Assembly (NCBI RefSeq): GCF_024205705.1
Contig: NZ_CP073115.1
Location: 62,001-126,000, forward strand
Origin: Neisseria subflava
GTDB taxonomy: Bacteria; Pseudomonadota; Gammaproteobacteria; Burkholderiales; Neisseriaceae
Reading direction: 5' to 3'
Length of the DNA stretch: 64,000 nucleotides
Of the stretch, positions 36,508 through 45,110 are shown in pieces. The notes beneath the pieces are model-generated. The model was not told the origin of the DNA, ran no database searches, and worked only from the letters and a program-made list of their open reading frames with translations. The position numbers and the translations under genes are program-made. The stretch's first letter is position 1, and every line of letters starts with the position of its first letter.

Positions 36508-37113
36508 ATGACTTATTCTGTTTTGCAACAAGCTGCTGAAACCCGTCGTTCTATCTATGCATTGAACAACACCCTGCCTCTGTCCAATGAGGAAGTAACC
36601 AAAATCATCGAACACGCCGTTTTGCATACGCCGTCTTCTTTCAATTCGCAATCTGCCCGAGTGGTCGTATTGTTTGGCGAAGAACATGCCAAAGTGTGGC
36701 ATTTTGTTGAAGAAGCGTTGCGTGCGGTTGTTCCTGCCGAGCAGTTTGAAGCAACTGCACAAAAACTGAACTTGTTTAAAGCAGGTGCGGCGACAGTTTT
36801 GTTCTTTGAAGATCAAGATGTTGTCAAAGGCTTGCAAGAGCAGTTCCCATCTTATGCGGCCAACTTCCCGATCTGGGCGGATCAGGCAAATGCCATGGTT
36901 CAATATGCTGTTTGGACAACATTGGCGGCTGCCGGTATCGGCGCCAATCTGCAACACTACAATCCGCTGCCTGATACGGCCATTGCCAAAGAATGGAATC
37001 TGCCGGAAAGCTGGTTGTTGCGTGCGCAAATGGTGATTGGCGGTATCGCGGCTTCAGCCGGTGAAAAAGCCTTCCAACCAATCGAAGGCCGTCTGAAAGT
37101 ATTCGGCGCATAA
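36508..37113 (+). CDS. Nitroreductase-family FMN oxidoreductase
   Basis: A 201-residue flavoprotein of the nitroreductase superfamily: RRSIYALNNTLPLS for FMN phosphate contact, HTPSSFNSQSARVVVL (the family PSSxNxQ pattern), and AAGIGANLQHYNP with GGIAAS near the end. This subgroup reduces quinones, nitro compounds or aldehyde-like substrates with NAD(P)H. The gene follows doxX closely and ends in an uptake-sequence hairpin. Substrate is unknown; a detoxifying role fits the LysR pairing. Confidence 0.88.
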   Translation: MTYSVLQQAAETRRSIYALNNTLPLSNEEVTKIIEHAVLHTPSSFNSQSARVVVLFGEEHAKVWHFVEEALRAVVPAEQFEATAQKLNLFKAGAATVLFFEDQDVVKGLQEQFPSYAANFPIWADQANAMVQYAVWTTLAAAGIGANLQHYNPLPDTAIAKEWNLPESWLLRAQMVIGGIAASAGEKAFQPIEGRLKVFGA

Positions 37114-37174
37114 ATGAAATGATGTTTTACATAAAGGGTGCGATGTTTGCGCCCTTTTTGAAATAACAAAATTA

Positions 37175-37210
37175 AAAAGGCCGTCTGAAAATAGTTTCAG
37201 ACGGCCTTTT
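37175..37210. terminator. Bidirectional hairpin between nitroreductase and cysS
   Basis: AAAAAGGCCGTCTGAAAA and its inverted partner TTTCAGACGGCCTTTT separate two convergent genes, with A and T runs on the outer sides. Confidence 0.8.
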
Positions 37211-37225
37211 ATCTATGCCATAAAA

Positions 37226-38647
37226 TCAACCGCGGCGCCAAGTCGTACCGCCGGCGTTGTCTTCCAGAATGATTTTGTGTTCGTTCAGAAGGTCGCGGAT
37301 GCGGTCGGATTCCGCCCAGTTTTTATCGGCGCGCGCCTGTTTTCGCTGGGCGATTAAGTCTTCGATTTCTTCGTTAGAGAGGCCGTCTGAAACAGCACCG
37401 CCTTGCAGGAACTCAATCGGATCGCGTTGCAACAGGCCGATGATACCGCCCAAAGCTTTCAGGCAGCCGGCAAGGTGTGCATCATTGGTTTTGTTCACTT
37501 CGCCTGCCAGTTCGAACAACACAGCAACTGCTTCAACCGTGCCGAAATCGTCGTTCATGGCGGCGTAGAAACGGCGGGTGTAGTCGTTGGCGTTTTCAGA
37601 CAAATCAAACTCAGCCGCTGGTGTGTTTTTCAATGTAGTGTACAGACGGGTCAGCGCACCTTTTGCGTCGTCCAAATGCGCGTCGGAGTAGTTCAATGGG
37701 CTGCGGTAGTGGGCGCGTAGGATGAAGAAACGCACGACTTCAGGGTCGTATTGTTTCAACACTTCACGGATAGTAAAGAAGTTGCCCAACGATTTGGACA
37801 TTTTTTCGCCGTCCACACGGATGAAGCCGTTGTGCAACCAGTATTTGACGTGGCTGGCGATGCTTTGACCGTGATGGGTTTGCGCGTGGTCGTGGCCACA
37901 GGTATGACCGCTGGCACCGACGCTTTGGGCAATTTCGTTTTCATGGTGCGGGAACTGCAAGTCCGCGCCGCCGCCATGAATGTCGAAAGTATCGCCAAAC
38001 AGGTTTTCACTCATGGCCGAGCATTCAATATGCCAACCCGGACGGCCGTTGCCCCAAGGGCTTTCCCATGCCGGTTCGCCTACTTTGGCCGCTTTCCACA
38101 ACACAAAATCAAGCGGATCGCGTTTGAAACCGTCCACTTCCACGCGCTCGCCTGCGCGCAGGTCGTCTAGCGATTTGCCCGATAATTGGCCGTAAGCGGC
38201 AAACTCGCGCACGGCGTAGTAAACGTCGCCGTTTGAAGCAGGGTATGCCTTGCCGTTTTGAATCAGGGTTTCAATCATGGCAATCATCTGCGGAATGTTT
38301 TCTGTTGCCTTCGGCTCAATATCCGGACGCAACACACCCAAAGCATCGGCATCTTCGTGCATAGCCTGAATGAAACGCGCAGTCAGTTCGCCGATGGTTT
38401 CGCCGTTTTCAGCCGCGCGGGCGATGATTTTGTCGTCGATGTCGGTGATATTGCGCACATAAGTGAGCGGATAACCGCACTCGCGCAGCCAGCGGGCAAT
38501 CATGTCGAACACAACCATCACACGGGCATGGCCTAAGTGGCAATAGTCGTAAACAGTCATGCCGCAAACGTACATACGCACGTTTTTAGGGTCGATGGGG
38601 GTGAAGGGTTCTTTTTGACGGGTAAGGGTATTGTAGATGGTGGTCAT
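37226..38647 (-). CDS. cysS: Cysteinyl-tRNA synthetase
   Basis: This class I synthetase charges tRNA-Cys. The 473-residue protein has the zinc-ligand Cys in YVCGMTVYDYCHLGH (containing the HIGH-type CHLGHAR), the zinc-site WHIECSAMS and GGGADLQFPHHENEIAQS, and the KMSKS loop GEKMSKSLGNF. An uptake sequence lies near its 3' end. It is monocistronic and of normal length. Confidence 0.98.
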   Translation of the reverse strand: MTTIYNTLTRQKEPFTPIDPKNVRMYVCGMTVYDYCHLGHARVMVVFDMIARWLRECGYPLTYVRNITDIDDKIIARAAENGETIGELTARFIQAMHEDADALGVLRPDIEPKATENIPQMIAMIETLIQNGKAYPASNGDVYYAVREFAAYGQLSGKSLDDLRAGERVEVDGFKRDPLDFVLWKAAKVGEPAWESPWGNGRPGWHIECSAMSENLFGDTFDIHGGGADLQFPHHENEIAQSVGASGHTCGHDHAQTHHGQSIASHVKYWLHNGFIRVDGEKMSKSLGNFFTIREVLKQYDPEVVRFFILRAHYRSPLNYSDAHLDDAKGALTRLYTTLKNTPAAEFDLSENANDYTRRFYAAMNDDFGTVEAVAVLFELAGEVNKTNDAHLAGCLKALGGIIGLLQRDPIEFLQGGAVSDGLSNEEIEDLIAQRKQARADKNWAESDRIRDLLNEHKIILEDNAGGTTWRRG

Positions 38648-38846
38648 GAGGTTTCGCTAAAGGTTGTCGTTTGGTGTAGAGGCCGTCTTAATCATACTTT
38701 AACGGCGTTTATAAATTGAATACGGTTATAGAATTCTAAAACAAATTTATGGCTGTGTCCGTTGCTACTTTATCGTTTGATTTTTGAAAAAAGGAGAATG
38801 CTGCTTACCGAAAGGGCAGGTATAAAACCCGCCCTATGTTTTGTAT

Positions 38847-38882
38847 TTTCAGACGGCCTGTGGATAAAAAAGGCCGTCTGAA
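38847..38882. terminator. Paired uptake sequences behind obgE
   Basis: TTTTCAGACGGCCT and AGGCCGTCTGAAA lie back to back just beyond the obgE stop and can form a stem. The rest of the gap up to cysS (38648-38887) shows no gene. Confidence 0.6.
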
Positions 38883-38887
38883 ATTTT

Positions 38888-40042
38888 TTACTCCGGTTTA
38901 AACACGCCAGTATCCGTTTTAGGCTGCTGCTCGGCAATTTCGGCTTTTGCCACTGCCTGTTCCGCTTCTGCTTTTTCGGCTTCGATGCGTTTTTTCTCGG
39001 TTAGGTATTGGTTGATTTGGTGTACCAATTCCTGCGTACCTTGGTGGGTTAGTGCGCTGATTTGGAAGAGGCGCGGGGTTTCCATGTCGAATTGGAAGCG
39101 GTCATCGGGTTTGGGGTAATCCCAGCCGATGGCTTCGAGGAAGGCGGCGCTACGCGCTTGGGCTTCTTCTTCATCAAGCATATCGAGTTTGTTCAGAACC
39201 AGCCAGCGTGGTTTGTCGTAGAGCTCTTCGTCGTATTTGCGCAATTCGTTGATGATGGCGAGGGCTTCTTCGGCGGGGTTGACGGTTTCGTCAAAAGGAG
39301 CCAAATCGACGACGTGCAACAGCAGGCCGGTGCGCGATAAGTGTTTGAGGAAGCGGTGGCCAAGGCCTGCGCCTTCTGCTGCGCCTTCAATCAGGCCGGG
39401 GATGTCGGCCATGACGAAGCTATGGTTTTCGTCGATGCGCACGACGCCCAAGTTTGGATGCAGGGTGGTGAAGGGGTAGTTGGCGATTTTGGGGCGTGCG
39501 GCGGATACGGCGGTAATCAGGGTGGATTTGCCGGCGTTGGGCATGCCTAACAAGCCGACGTCGGCGAGGACTTTAAGCTCGAGTTGCAGGGAACGGGTTT
39601 CGCCTTCTTCGCCGGGAGTGGATTGTTTGGGCGCGCGGTTGACGGAGGATTTGAAGTGGATGTTGCCCAAGCCGCCTTTGCCGCCTTTGGCGAGGCAGAC
39701 GCGTTGGCCGTGATAAGTGAGGTCGGCAACGATTTCGTCGGTGTCGAGGTCGCGGATAAGGGTGCCGACGGGCATTTTGAGGACGATGTCGTCCGCACCT
39801 GCGCCGTAGCGGTCGGAGCCGTGGCCTTTTTCGCCGTTTTTGGCTTGGTAGCGTTTGACGAAGCGGTATTCGACGAGGGTGTTGGTGTTTTCGTCGGCTT
39901 CTGCCCAAACGCTGCCGCCTTTGCCACCGTCGCCGCCGTCAGGGCCGCCGCGGGGCACGAATTTTTCGCGGCGGAAACTGGTTGCGCCATTACCGCCTTT
40001 GCCTGCGGCGACTTCGATTTTTGCTTCGTCGATAAATTTCAT
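38888..40042 (-). CDS. obgE: Obg-family GTPase
   Basis: ObgE/CgtA is an essential ribosome-associated GTPase acting in 50S assembly and stress control. The glycine-rich Obg domain occupies about 1-160 (GGNGATSFRREKF, GGPDGGDGGKGGSVW), followed by the G domain with Walker A GMPNAGKST, DIPGLIEGAAEG and NKLD. The 384 residues end in a charged Glu/Ala/Lys tail. It is a single-gene unit here. rplU and rpmA, its frequent partners, are not adjacent. Confidence 0.98.
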   Translation of the reverse strand: MKFIDEAKIEVAAGKGGNGATSFRREKFVPRGGPDGGDGGKGGSVWAEADENTNTLVEYRFVKRYQAKNGEKGHGSDRYGAGADDIVLKMPVGTLIRDLDTDEIVADLTYHGQRVCLAKGGKGGLGNIHFKSSVNRAPKQSTPGEEGETRSLQLELKVLADVGLLGMPNAGKSTLITAVSAARPKIANYPFTTLHPNLGVVRIDENHSFVMADIPGLIEGAAEGAGLGHRFLKHLSRTGLLLHVVDLAPFDETVNPAEEALAIINELRKYDEELYDKPRWLVLNKLDMLDEEEAQARSAAFLEAIGWDYPKPDDRFQFDMETPRLFQISALTHQGTQELVHQINQYLTEKKRIEAEKAEAEQAVAKAEIAEQQPKTDTGVFKPE

Positions 40043-40149
40043 GATGTTCTCTTATGGGTATTCGGTTGTTTCAGACGACCTTTGTTGATAGAGGAGTTTG
40101 GTGTCTGAACGGATAAAATGTTGCTTATTATAAAGGATATTTCGGTTTT

Positions 40150-40181
40150 AGGCCGTCTGAAATATGGTTTCAGACGGCCTT
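40150..40181. terminator. Hairpin behind the TlpA-like gene
   Basis: AGGCCGTCTGAAA and TTTCAGACGGCCT form a stem right behind the operon's last stop codon. Confidence 0.75.
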
Positions 40182-40185
40182 GGAT

Positions 40186-40673
40186 TTATTGGGCGAGGGC
40201 TTGGTCGATTTCTTGATAGAGTTGGGTGAAATTGGGTTCGCCAACGTAGGTTTTGAGGATGTTACCGTTTTTGTCAATCAGGACAGAAGTCGGGTAAACC
40301 TGTGTGCCAAAGGCTTTTGCGGCAGTTTTGTCGGCATCGTACATGACGGTGAAGGGAAGGCCGTATTCTTTGACGTACTGATGGACGCTCTCAATAGGGT
40401 CGATGGGCTGGGCAATGCCGAGGACTTGGAAATTTTTGCCTTGATAATCTTGGGCGGTTTTGATGATTTTAGGCATCTCGCTCACGCAGCCGGGGCAGGA
40501 GGGAAACCAGAAGTTAATGAGGGTAACTTTGTCTTTCAAATCGGCGTTGGTAATGGTTTTGCCTTGCAGGTCGGGCAGGGCGAAATCAGGGGCGGCTTTG
40601 TTGCTGGGGATAAGGACAAAGGCAAGAAGCGCGCCAATTGTGGCAACGACAAGGAGTGTGAGTATTTTTTCAT
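40186..40673 (-). pseudogene. TlpA-like periplasmic thioredoxin, out of frame with its start
   Basis: A thioredoxin-fold protein with the active site FWFPSCPGC, the TlpA-type insertion, and cis-Pro VYPTSVLIDKNG. An N-terminal membrane anchor is encoded (ILTLLVVATIGALLAFVLIP), so it would face the periplasm as a thiol reductase. The only ATG, which overlaps the thioesterase stop (ATGA), is followed by six A. In that frame translation runs into an early stop. Seven A would give MKKILTLLVV and an intact protein of about 162 residues. No other good start lies in the coding frame. It could be a real mutation, slippage-dependent expression, or an error. Confidence 0.8.
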
Positions 40674-41053
40674 AATTCGAGGTTTTGAATGGCGTGTGCT
40701 AAGGTTGGGGGAACGCTGATGCTGCGGCCGCTTTCGCTGCTGACGGGCATAAGGGTAACTTCAGCTTCGATGGCGGCTTTGCCGTTGGGCAGAGTCGCGG
40801 TTTGGCTGAGGATGATGTGGCGTGTGCCGATGTCTTTCAGACGGCCTGTAAAGGTCAAGACATCGCCTTCAAGCGACGGACGGCGATAACGGATATCAAC
40901 GCGTGCAACAACGAGCATGATGCCTTTGAGTTCGGACAGAAGGTCATGCTCTTGAAAAAACGTCCAGCGCGCTTCTTCGAGAAATTCGAGATAGCGCGCA
41001 TTGTTGACGTGGCCGTAGCCGTCGAGGTGGTAGTTGCGGACGGTCAGTTTCAT
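40670..41053 (-). CDS. Acyl-CoA thioesterase, 4HBT hotdog family
   Basis: A 127-residue single hotdog domain with the 4HBT signature around Asp in NYHLDGYGHVNNARYLEFLEEAR. It likely hydrolyses short acyl-CoA esters in the cytoplasm. The ATG at 41053 overlaps the upstream stop by one base (TGATG), and its own stop overlaps the ATG of the TlpA-like gene, so the three genes are tightly coupled. An uptake sequence lies in the middle of the gene. Confidence 0.88.
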   Translation of the reverse strand: MKLTVRNYHLDGYGHVNNARYLEFLEEARWTFFQEHDLLSELKGIMLVVARVDIRYRRPSLEGDVLTFTGRLKDIGTRHIILSQTATLPNGKAAIEAEVTLMPVSSESGRSISVPPTLAHAIQNLEL

Positions 41054-41415
41054 CAGTTGAGATTGATGGGTTGGAACTCTTCGCGTGCGATTGGTTCGTG
41101 TTCGAGGTCGGTAATCACGGTAGAGAGTTGGATGTCGAACCATTCGTTGAAAATGTCAGCATCCAAATCCGGCCATTCGCTTTCGTCTTCGCACCAGTCG
41201 GCCAATTCGGCAGCAAAAATATCTTCAAAACGCGCTTCGATTTCGTCCCATACTTCGTCGGCGGTTTCGCACGGGCGAACGAGGTAGGAATTGGCATCGG
41301 CTTGGATATCTTCAAGTGTCAGGCCATCAAGGTGATTGCCGGGCAGGGATTTCAGCCAGTTCCAAAAAGGATCGAGGGGGATAAGTAGGAAGACGCTGCG
41401 GTTGACTTCGTACAT
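41053..41415 (-). CDS. Conserved acidic protein of unknown function
   Basis: A 120-residue very acidic cytoplasmic protein (MYEVNRSVFLLIPLDPFWNWL, then many Asp/Glu/Trp, for example WCEDESEWPDLDADIF). There is no signal peptide or membrane segment. I recognise no characterised family. It leads the operon with the thioesterase and the TlpA-like gene and is divergent from the T6SS genes, but nothing ties it to them. Confidence 0.7.
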   Translation of the reverse strand: MYEVNRSVFLLIPLDPFWNWLKSLPGNHLDGLTLEDIQADANSYLVRPCETADEVWDEIEARFEDIFAAELADWCEDESEWPDLDADIFNEWFDIQLSTVITDLEHEPIAREEFQPINLN

Positions 41416-41832
41416 GGTGTTTTCCTTGGTTTCTGTATAGTTGAATGATATAGCAAAGGTGAGGGACTGGCTATCTTTTGGGGGATAAAGGCCGTCTGAA
41501 AAAAATACGATTCAAGGTATAGCCAGATAGGGTTTGTTTCTTAAATCTGTTGTGTAAACAACACGGTTATTTTCTACATCTATATTGGTATGAGGAGAAG
41601 ATATCAAGTTTTGAATATAACTTTGATACTTTCGGAGGGTGTGTTGGTTTGGTTGATTATATGTGCGACTAGCGAATAGTTTTTATGAGTCAGAGGCTGA
41701 AGCAACATCGAAAGGTGATGATAAATATTGGGTTAAATGAATATTTATTCAAATAAGATTTATATGTAATAATGACGGAGAGGAAATATCCTATTATAAT
41801 CCATCCCTTATCTTTTTCGAGAAAACTCTACT
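41416..41832. other. Intergenic region upstream of tssM
   Basis: This 417-base gap holds a single uptake sequence near 41489-41501, then at 41540-41575 a copy of the end sequence of the IS relic found next to ctrB. From there it is AT-rich and presumably contains the tssM promoter. Only unconvincing short frames occur. Confidence 0.55.
41540..41575 (+). repeat. Solo copy of the IS-relic right end
   Basis: CTTAAATCTGTTGTGTAAAC and the following AACACGGTTATTTTCT match the sequence after the transposase relic at 27061-27096 with few differences. Within it TGTTGT and ACAACA form a small hairpin. No transposase remnant is adjacent. It marks the left boundary of the T6SS segment. Confidence 0.5.
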
Positions 41833-44800
41833 ATGAAGCCTATTACAACAGGGGTAATCATCTTTATTGGAAGTGCCATCAGCGCAATCCTATTATACTT
41901 TTTTGGCCAAAATCTTGGCATTACGTCGACTATTGCAAAAATTGTGGTCTGGGCATGTGTATCAATGGTGATCTCATTGATACTCCTTACTCCTTTGATT
42001 ACGAGATTTTTTTGGGCTAGGAGCTCCGATAAATACTCCGGTTTGAAACATTTAAATCCTGAAGATTTAAGTGGGGATAATGGAGAGTCTTCAACTCTGA
42101 TTGGTATAGCGGAACGTTGGGAGCAGCTACGCCATATTTACTTATTGACTAGACAATATAAAAAACATCGTAAGCCTTGGATTTTCGTTGTAACCCAAGA
42201 ACCAATGCTCTTGGATAGAGTTTTGCCTAATATTCGCCCGCAACTTTGGGTAGAAACGGCTTCTGCGATTTGGATAGATGCTCAGGCAATGGAACCTGCG
42301 AATGGTTGGCAGTATCTGAGGGGTGTGGGAAAACGTCCTGCAGAAGGTATTGTTGAGCTTCAAGGAGAGTTTTCAGTTCAGGAAAATACCGCTCAACTGC
42401 TTGAGTTAATGAAAAAACTTGGCTGGAAACTTCCAATTAATCAAGTTCATTTTGTAAATGATGCCAATGAAATGCCATCAGCAGTCAGTCATGCTTTGAA
42501 ATATGGTTCAACAGTATCTTCAGCAGAGTTGATGAAAGAGTTGGATCAATTTGCTAATCGGTTGGCAGCTGTGGGTACACGATTGATTGAAGCAGATTTA
42601 GAACAAACACCCATTGCGAAATTGTCCGCCAAACTGCCGTCACAAACTCAGGCGTTGGCTGATTATATTGCTGCAGAAAAGCGGGGATTAGGAAAACTGG
42701 ATACTGTTGCAGGTATTTCTTTTATCCAATCAAATCAACCTGAACAATCAGGAGATTTGATTTTCCGTGCATTCAACGATTTATCTGTTTTGGGTTCCGG
42801 AAAGAAACTGCGTTTTTCTAAAACGGAAAAAATTTATTTGGGCTTAAGTGCAGTTGCCTTGCTTGTCGGTGGTGCGTTTGCAGTCAGTGCATATAGCAGC
42901 TATCAAGAACTCAGCCGTTTGAAGGCCGATTTTGAAAGCGTACAGAAAGTAAAATCTCGTGCAGAGAAAGTAGCTACACTTATTCGATTGCAACAAGATA
43001 TTACAGATTTGGAGTCTCGTCGAAGCTTCTCACAATATGCAGTTAAGTTTTTGGGGTATGAGCATCGACAAGAGCTCTTGGCTGTTGCTTACCGTAAATA
43101 TAATAATTTGGCAAAAGATGTTATCAGCCGTCCTGCTACTGCATTTTTTGAGAACAAGTTAGATGAATTGGTAATGTTGGAAGGCAGAATTCCTGATGAT
43201 TTTGAACTTCAGGATAGTGCTTATCAAGATTTGAAAGCATATTTGATGCTGACGTCTCATGTTGAGAAAACAAAAGGCACAAAAGATGCGGAATTCTTAG
43301 TAACCAAATTGACGCAGATGTTGACGACGCAAAATGTGGCGGCAAAAGATGCGCAAACGTTGGCACAATTTTTTGTGTCGCGTATGTCACAGAAAAATAA
43401 TTTGGCAGAGCCTGAACAAACTGAATTGGTATCAAGAAGCCGTCAGGTCTTGGTGGACTGGATCAATCGCGACCAAGGCAGTGAGCAATTGTATAAACGC
43501 ATTATTCAGGGTACGAATGCCAAGTTGCAAACCATTACCTTAGACAAATTGCTTAATAAGGATTTGAAAGGTATTTGGAATGTTGGAAAACCTTTGCCGC
43601 GTATATATACGGTTGAGGGTTGGGAAAAATATATTAAGCCGGGATTAGAGCAGGCAATTAAAGACAGCAAGAGCAATGATTGGGTATTGGGCGGTAATGT
43701 GTACCAAGCTTCGGTAACAGAAGCGGCAATCAATAGCCTGAAAGAACGCTACTTTAAGGAATATGCTACCGCTTGGTATAACATGATGAACAGCATTACA
43801 TGGCAACCGAGAACAACCAGCTTGGATGCAGTTAATCAGCTTCACGTCTATGCGGATCCTCAACGTTCGCCATTGGTGGCATTATTTAATGCAGTAAAAG
43901 AAAGCAGTCAGCTGGATAGCAAGAAAGTTGATGTCAATCCTGCTGTTGCAGATGCAGCTAAACGTGTAGCTGCAAGACAACTGTCTACTCGCTCGCGTAA
44001 GGTTGCGGATGTGGTATTGAATTCTCAAACTGAAAATATTAATGCTTTGGAAGATAAGGTAAATGATTATCTGGCAGGGCCGTTAGAAGCGGAATTTGAA
44101 ACTCTGTTGCAATTGATTGATGCACAAATTAATCCAAAGAGTGATTTGAGTTTGCAGCGTTACCTTGAACGTGTAACTACTGTGAAGCAGCGTTTGATTC
44201 AAATGACGGCATCCTCTGATACCGGAGGTGCGGCAAGAACAGCCGTGCAAGGTGTTTTAAACGGTGGTGATAATGAGTTCCTCGATGGCATACAGTACGC
44301 ACGTTTGATTGAGGCCGGTGTGGGTGACAGATTGTTGCCGTTTGCACGAAATGTTTTTGTATTGCCGTTTAATTCCGTATGGGATTCAATTGCCGGTGTT
44401 GCTCAAAAAGACATCAATAATTTGTGGGCAAGCAATTTTGTCAATCCTATGCAGTCTGAACTGGGTGGCAGATATCCATTTGTTCGATCAGAAATCGAAG
44501 TTTCGATTCCTGTATTGGCAAAATATTTGGATGTTAACAAAGGTGCACTTAATCAGTTTATCACAACCCAATTGGCAGGTGTTTTAACCAAACAAGGTAA
44601 CCAATGGATTGTTGCTCCCGGAAGTGAATTGAAAGTTAATCCGGGATTGCTGCAACAATTGAATAAATTGAGTGCTATTTCTGAAGACTTCTTTGTTAAC
44701 GGAGAGGGTGGTTATAGCTTTGAGCTGAAGCCGACATCTACTCAAGGTATTGTTCAGTATGATTTAATTATCGACGGCCAGTCTTTAGATTATTTCAACC

Positions 44801-45108
44801 AACAAACAGAGTGGAAGACATTCAAATGGCCTGGAGATGTCAGCAATGCCGGTCTTCGTATTTCTTGGGAAACTGAGGCAGAAGGTATGCGTAAGACTCA
44901 AGAAATTAGTGGTCGCTTCGGTTTTATCCGTATGCTTGAAAAATCTAGGGTTACACCGATTGACAGTGGCACTTATTTAGTCGAATTCCCATTGGAAAAA
45001 GACAAATTGATGAGGTTCTATATGAGAACTAATTCCGGTAAAGGACCTTTGGGATTGTTGGAACTGAAGAATATCCATCTGCCGAATAAGATTTTTGAGG
45101 TTAAATAA
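41833..45108 (+). CDS. tssM: T6SS membrane-complex protein TssM (IcmF family)
   Basis: TssM is the inner-membrane ring that anchors the T6SS baseplate. The 1091 residues have two N-terminal membrane helices (about 7-28 and 37-58), a cytoplasmic domain, a third helix at about 332-356, and a large periplasmic part ending in the conserved TssM C-terminal beta domain (ELKPTSTQGIVQYDLIIDGQSL, then FKWPGD). The segment where many homologues carry Walker A (after KPWIFVVTQEPMLLDRV) has no GxxxxGK[ST], so it is a non-ATP-binding form. It leads a six-gene T6SS operon. Confidence 0.93.
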   Translation: MKPITTGVIIFIGSAISAILLYFFGQNLGITSTIAKIVVWACVSMVISLILLTPLITRFFWARSSDKYSGLKHLNPEDLSGDNGESSTLIGIAERWEQLRHIYLLTRQYKKHRKPWIFVVTQEPMLLDRVLPNIRPQLWVETASAIWIDAQAMEPANGWQYLRGVGKRPAEGIVELQGEFSVQENTAQLLELMKKLGWKLPINQVHFVNDANEMPSAVSHALKYGSTVSSAELMKELDQFANRLAAVGTRLIEADLEQTPIAKLSAKLPSQTQALADYIAAEKRGLGKLDTVAGISFIQSNQPEQSGDLIFRAFNDLSVLGSGKKLRFSKTEKIYLGLSAVALLVGGAFAVSAYSSYQELSRLKADFESVQKVKSRAEKVATLIRLQQDITDLESRRSFSQYAVKFLGYEHRQELLAVAYRKYNNLAKDVISRPATAFFENKLDELVMLEGRIPDDFELQDSAYQDLKAYLMLTSHVEKTKGTKDAEFLVTKLTQMLTTQNVAAKDAQTLAQFFVSRMSQKNNLAEPEQTELVSRSRQVLVDWINRDQGSEQLYKRIIQGTNAKLQTITLDKLLNKDLKGIWNVGKPLPRIYTVEGWEKYIKPGLEQAIKDSKSNDWVLGGNVYQASVTEAAINSLKERYFKEYATAWYNMMNSITWQPRTTSLDAVNQLHVYADPQRSPLVALFNAVKESSQLDSKKVDVNPAVADAAKRVAARQLSTRSRKVADVVLNSQTENINALEDKVNDYLAGPLEAEFETLLQLIDAQINPKSDLSLQRYLERVTTVKQRLIQMTASSDTGGAARTAVQGVLNGGDNEFLDGIQYARLIEAGVGDRLLPFARNVFVLPFNSVWDSIAGVAQKDINNLWASNFVNPMQSELGGRYPFVRSEIEVSIPVLAKYLDVNKGALNQFITTQLAGVLTKQGNQWIVAPGSELKVNPGLLQQLNKLSAISEDFFVNGEGGYSFELKPTSTQGIVQYDLIIDGQSLDYFNQQTEWKTFKWPGDVSNAGLRISWETEAEGMRKTQEISGRFGFIRMLEKSRVTPIDSGTYLVEFPLEKDKLMRFYMRTNSGKGPLGLLELKNIHLPNKIFEVK

Positions 45109-45110
45109 TC

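Noticed and set aside
41650..41760. Short frame ending KGDDKYWVK before tssM, a possible C-terminus of a lost gene
   Set aside because: Only about 25 codons, closed upstream by stops, with no similarity I can name.
41772..42020. 82-residue frame overlapping the start of tssM
   Set aside because: Its sequence is an out-of-frame copy of the tssM N-terminal region. tssM itself has the membrane helices and family features.
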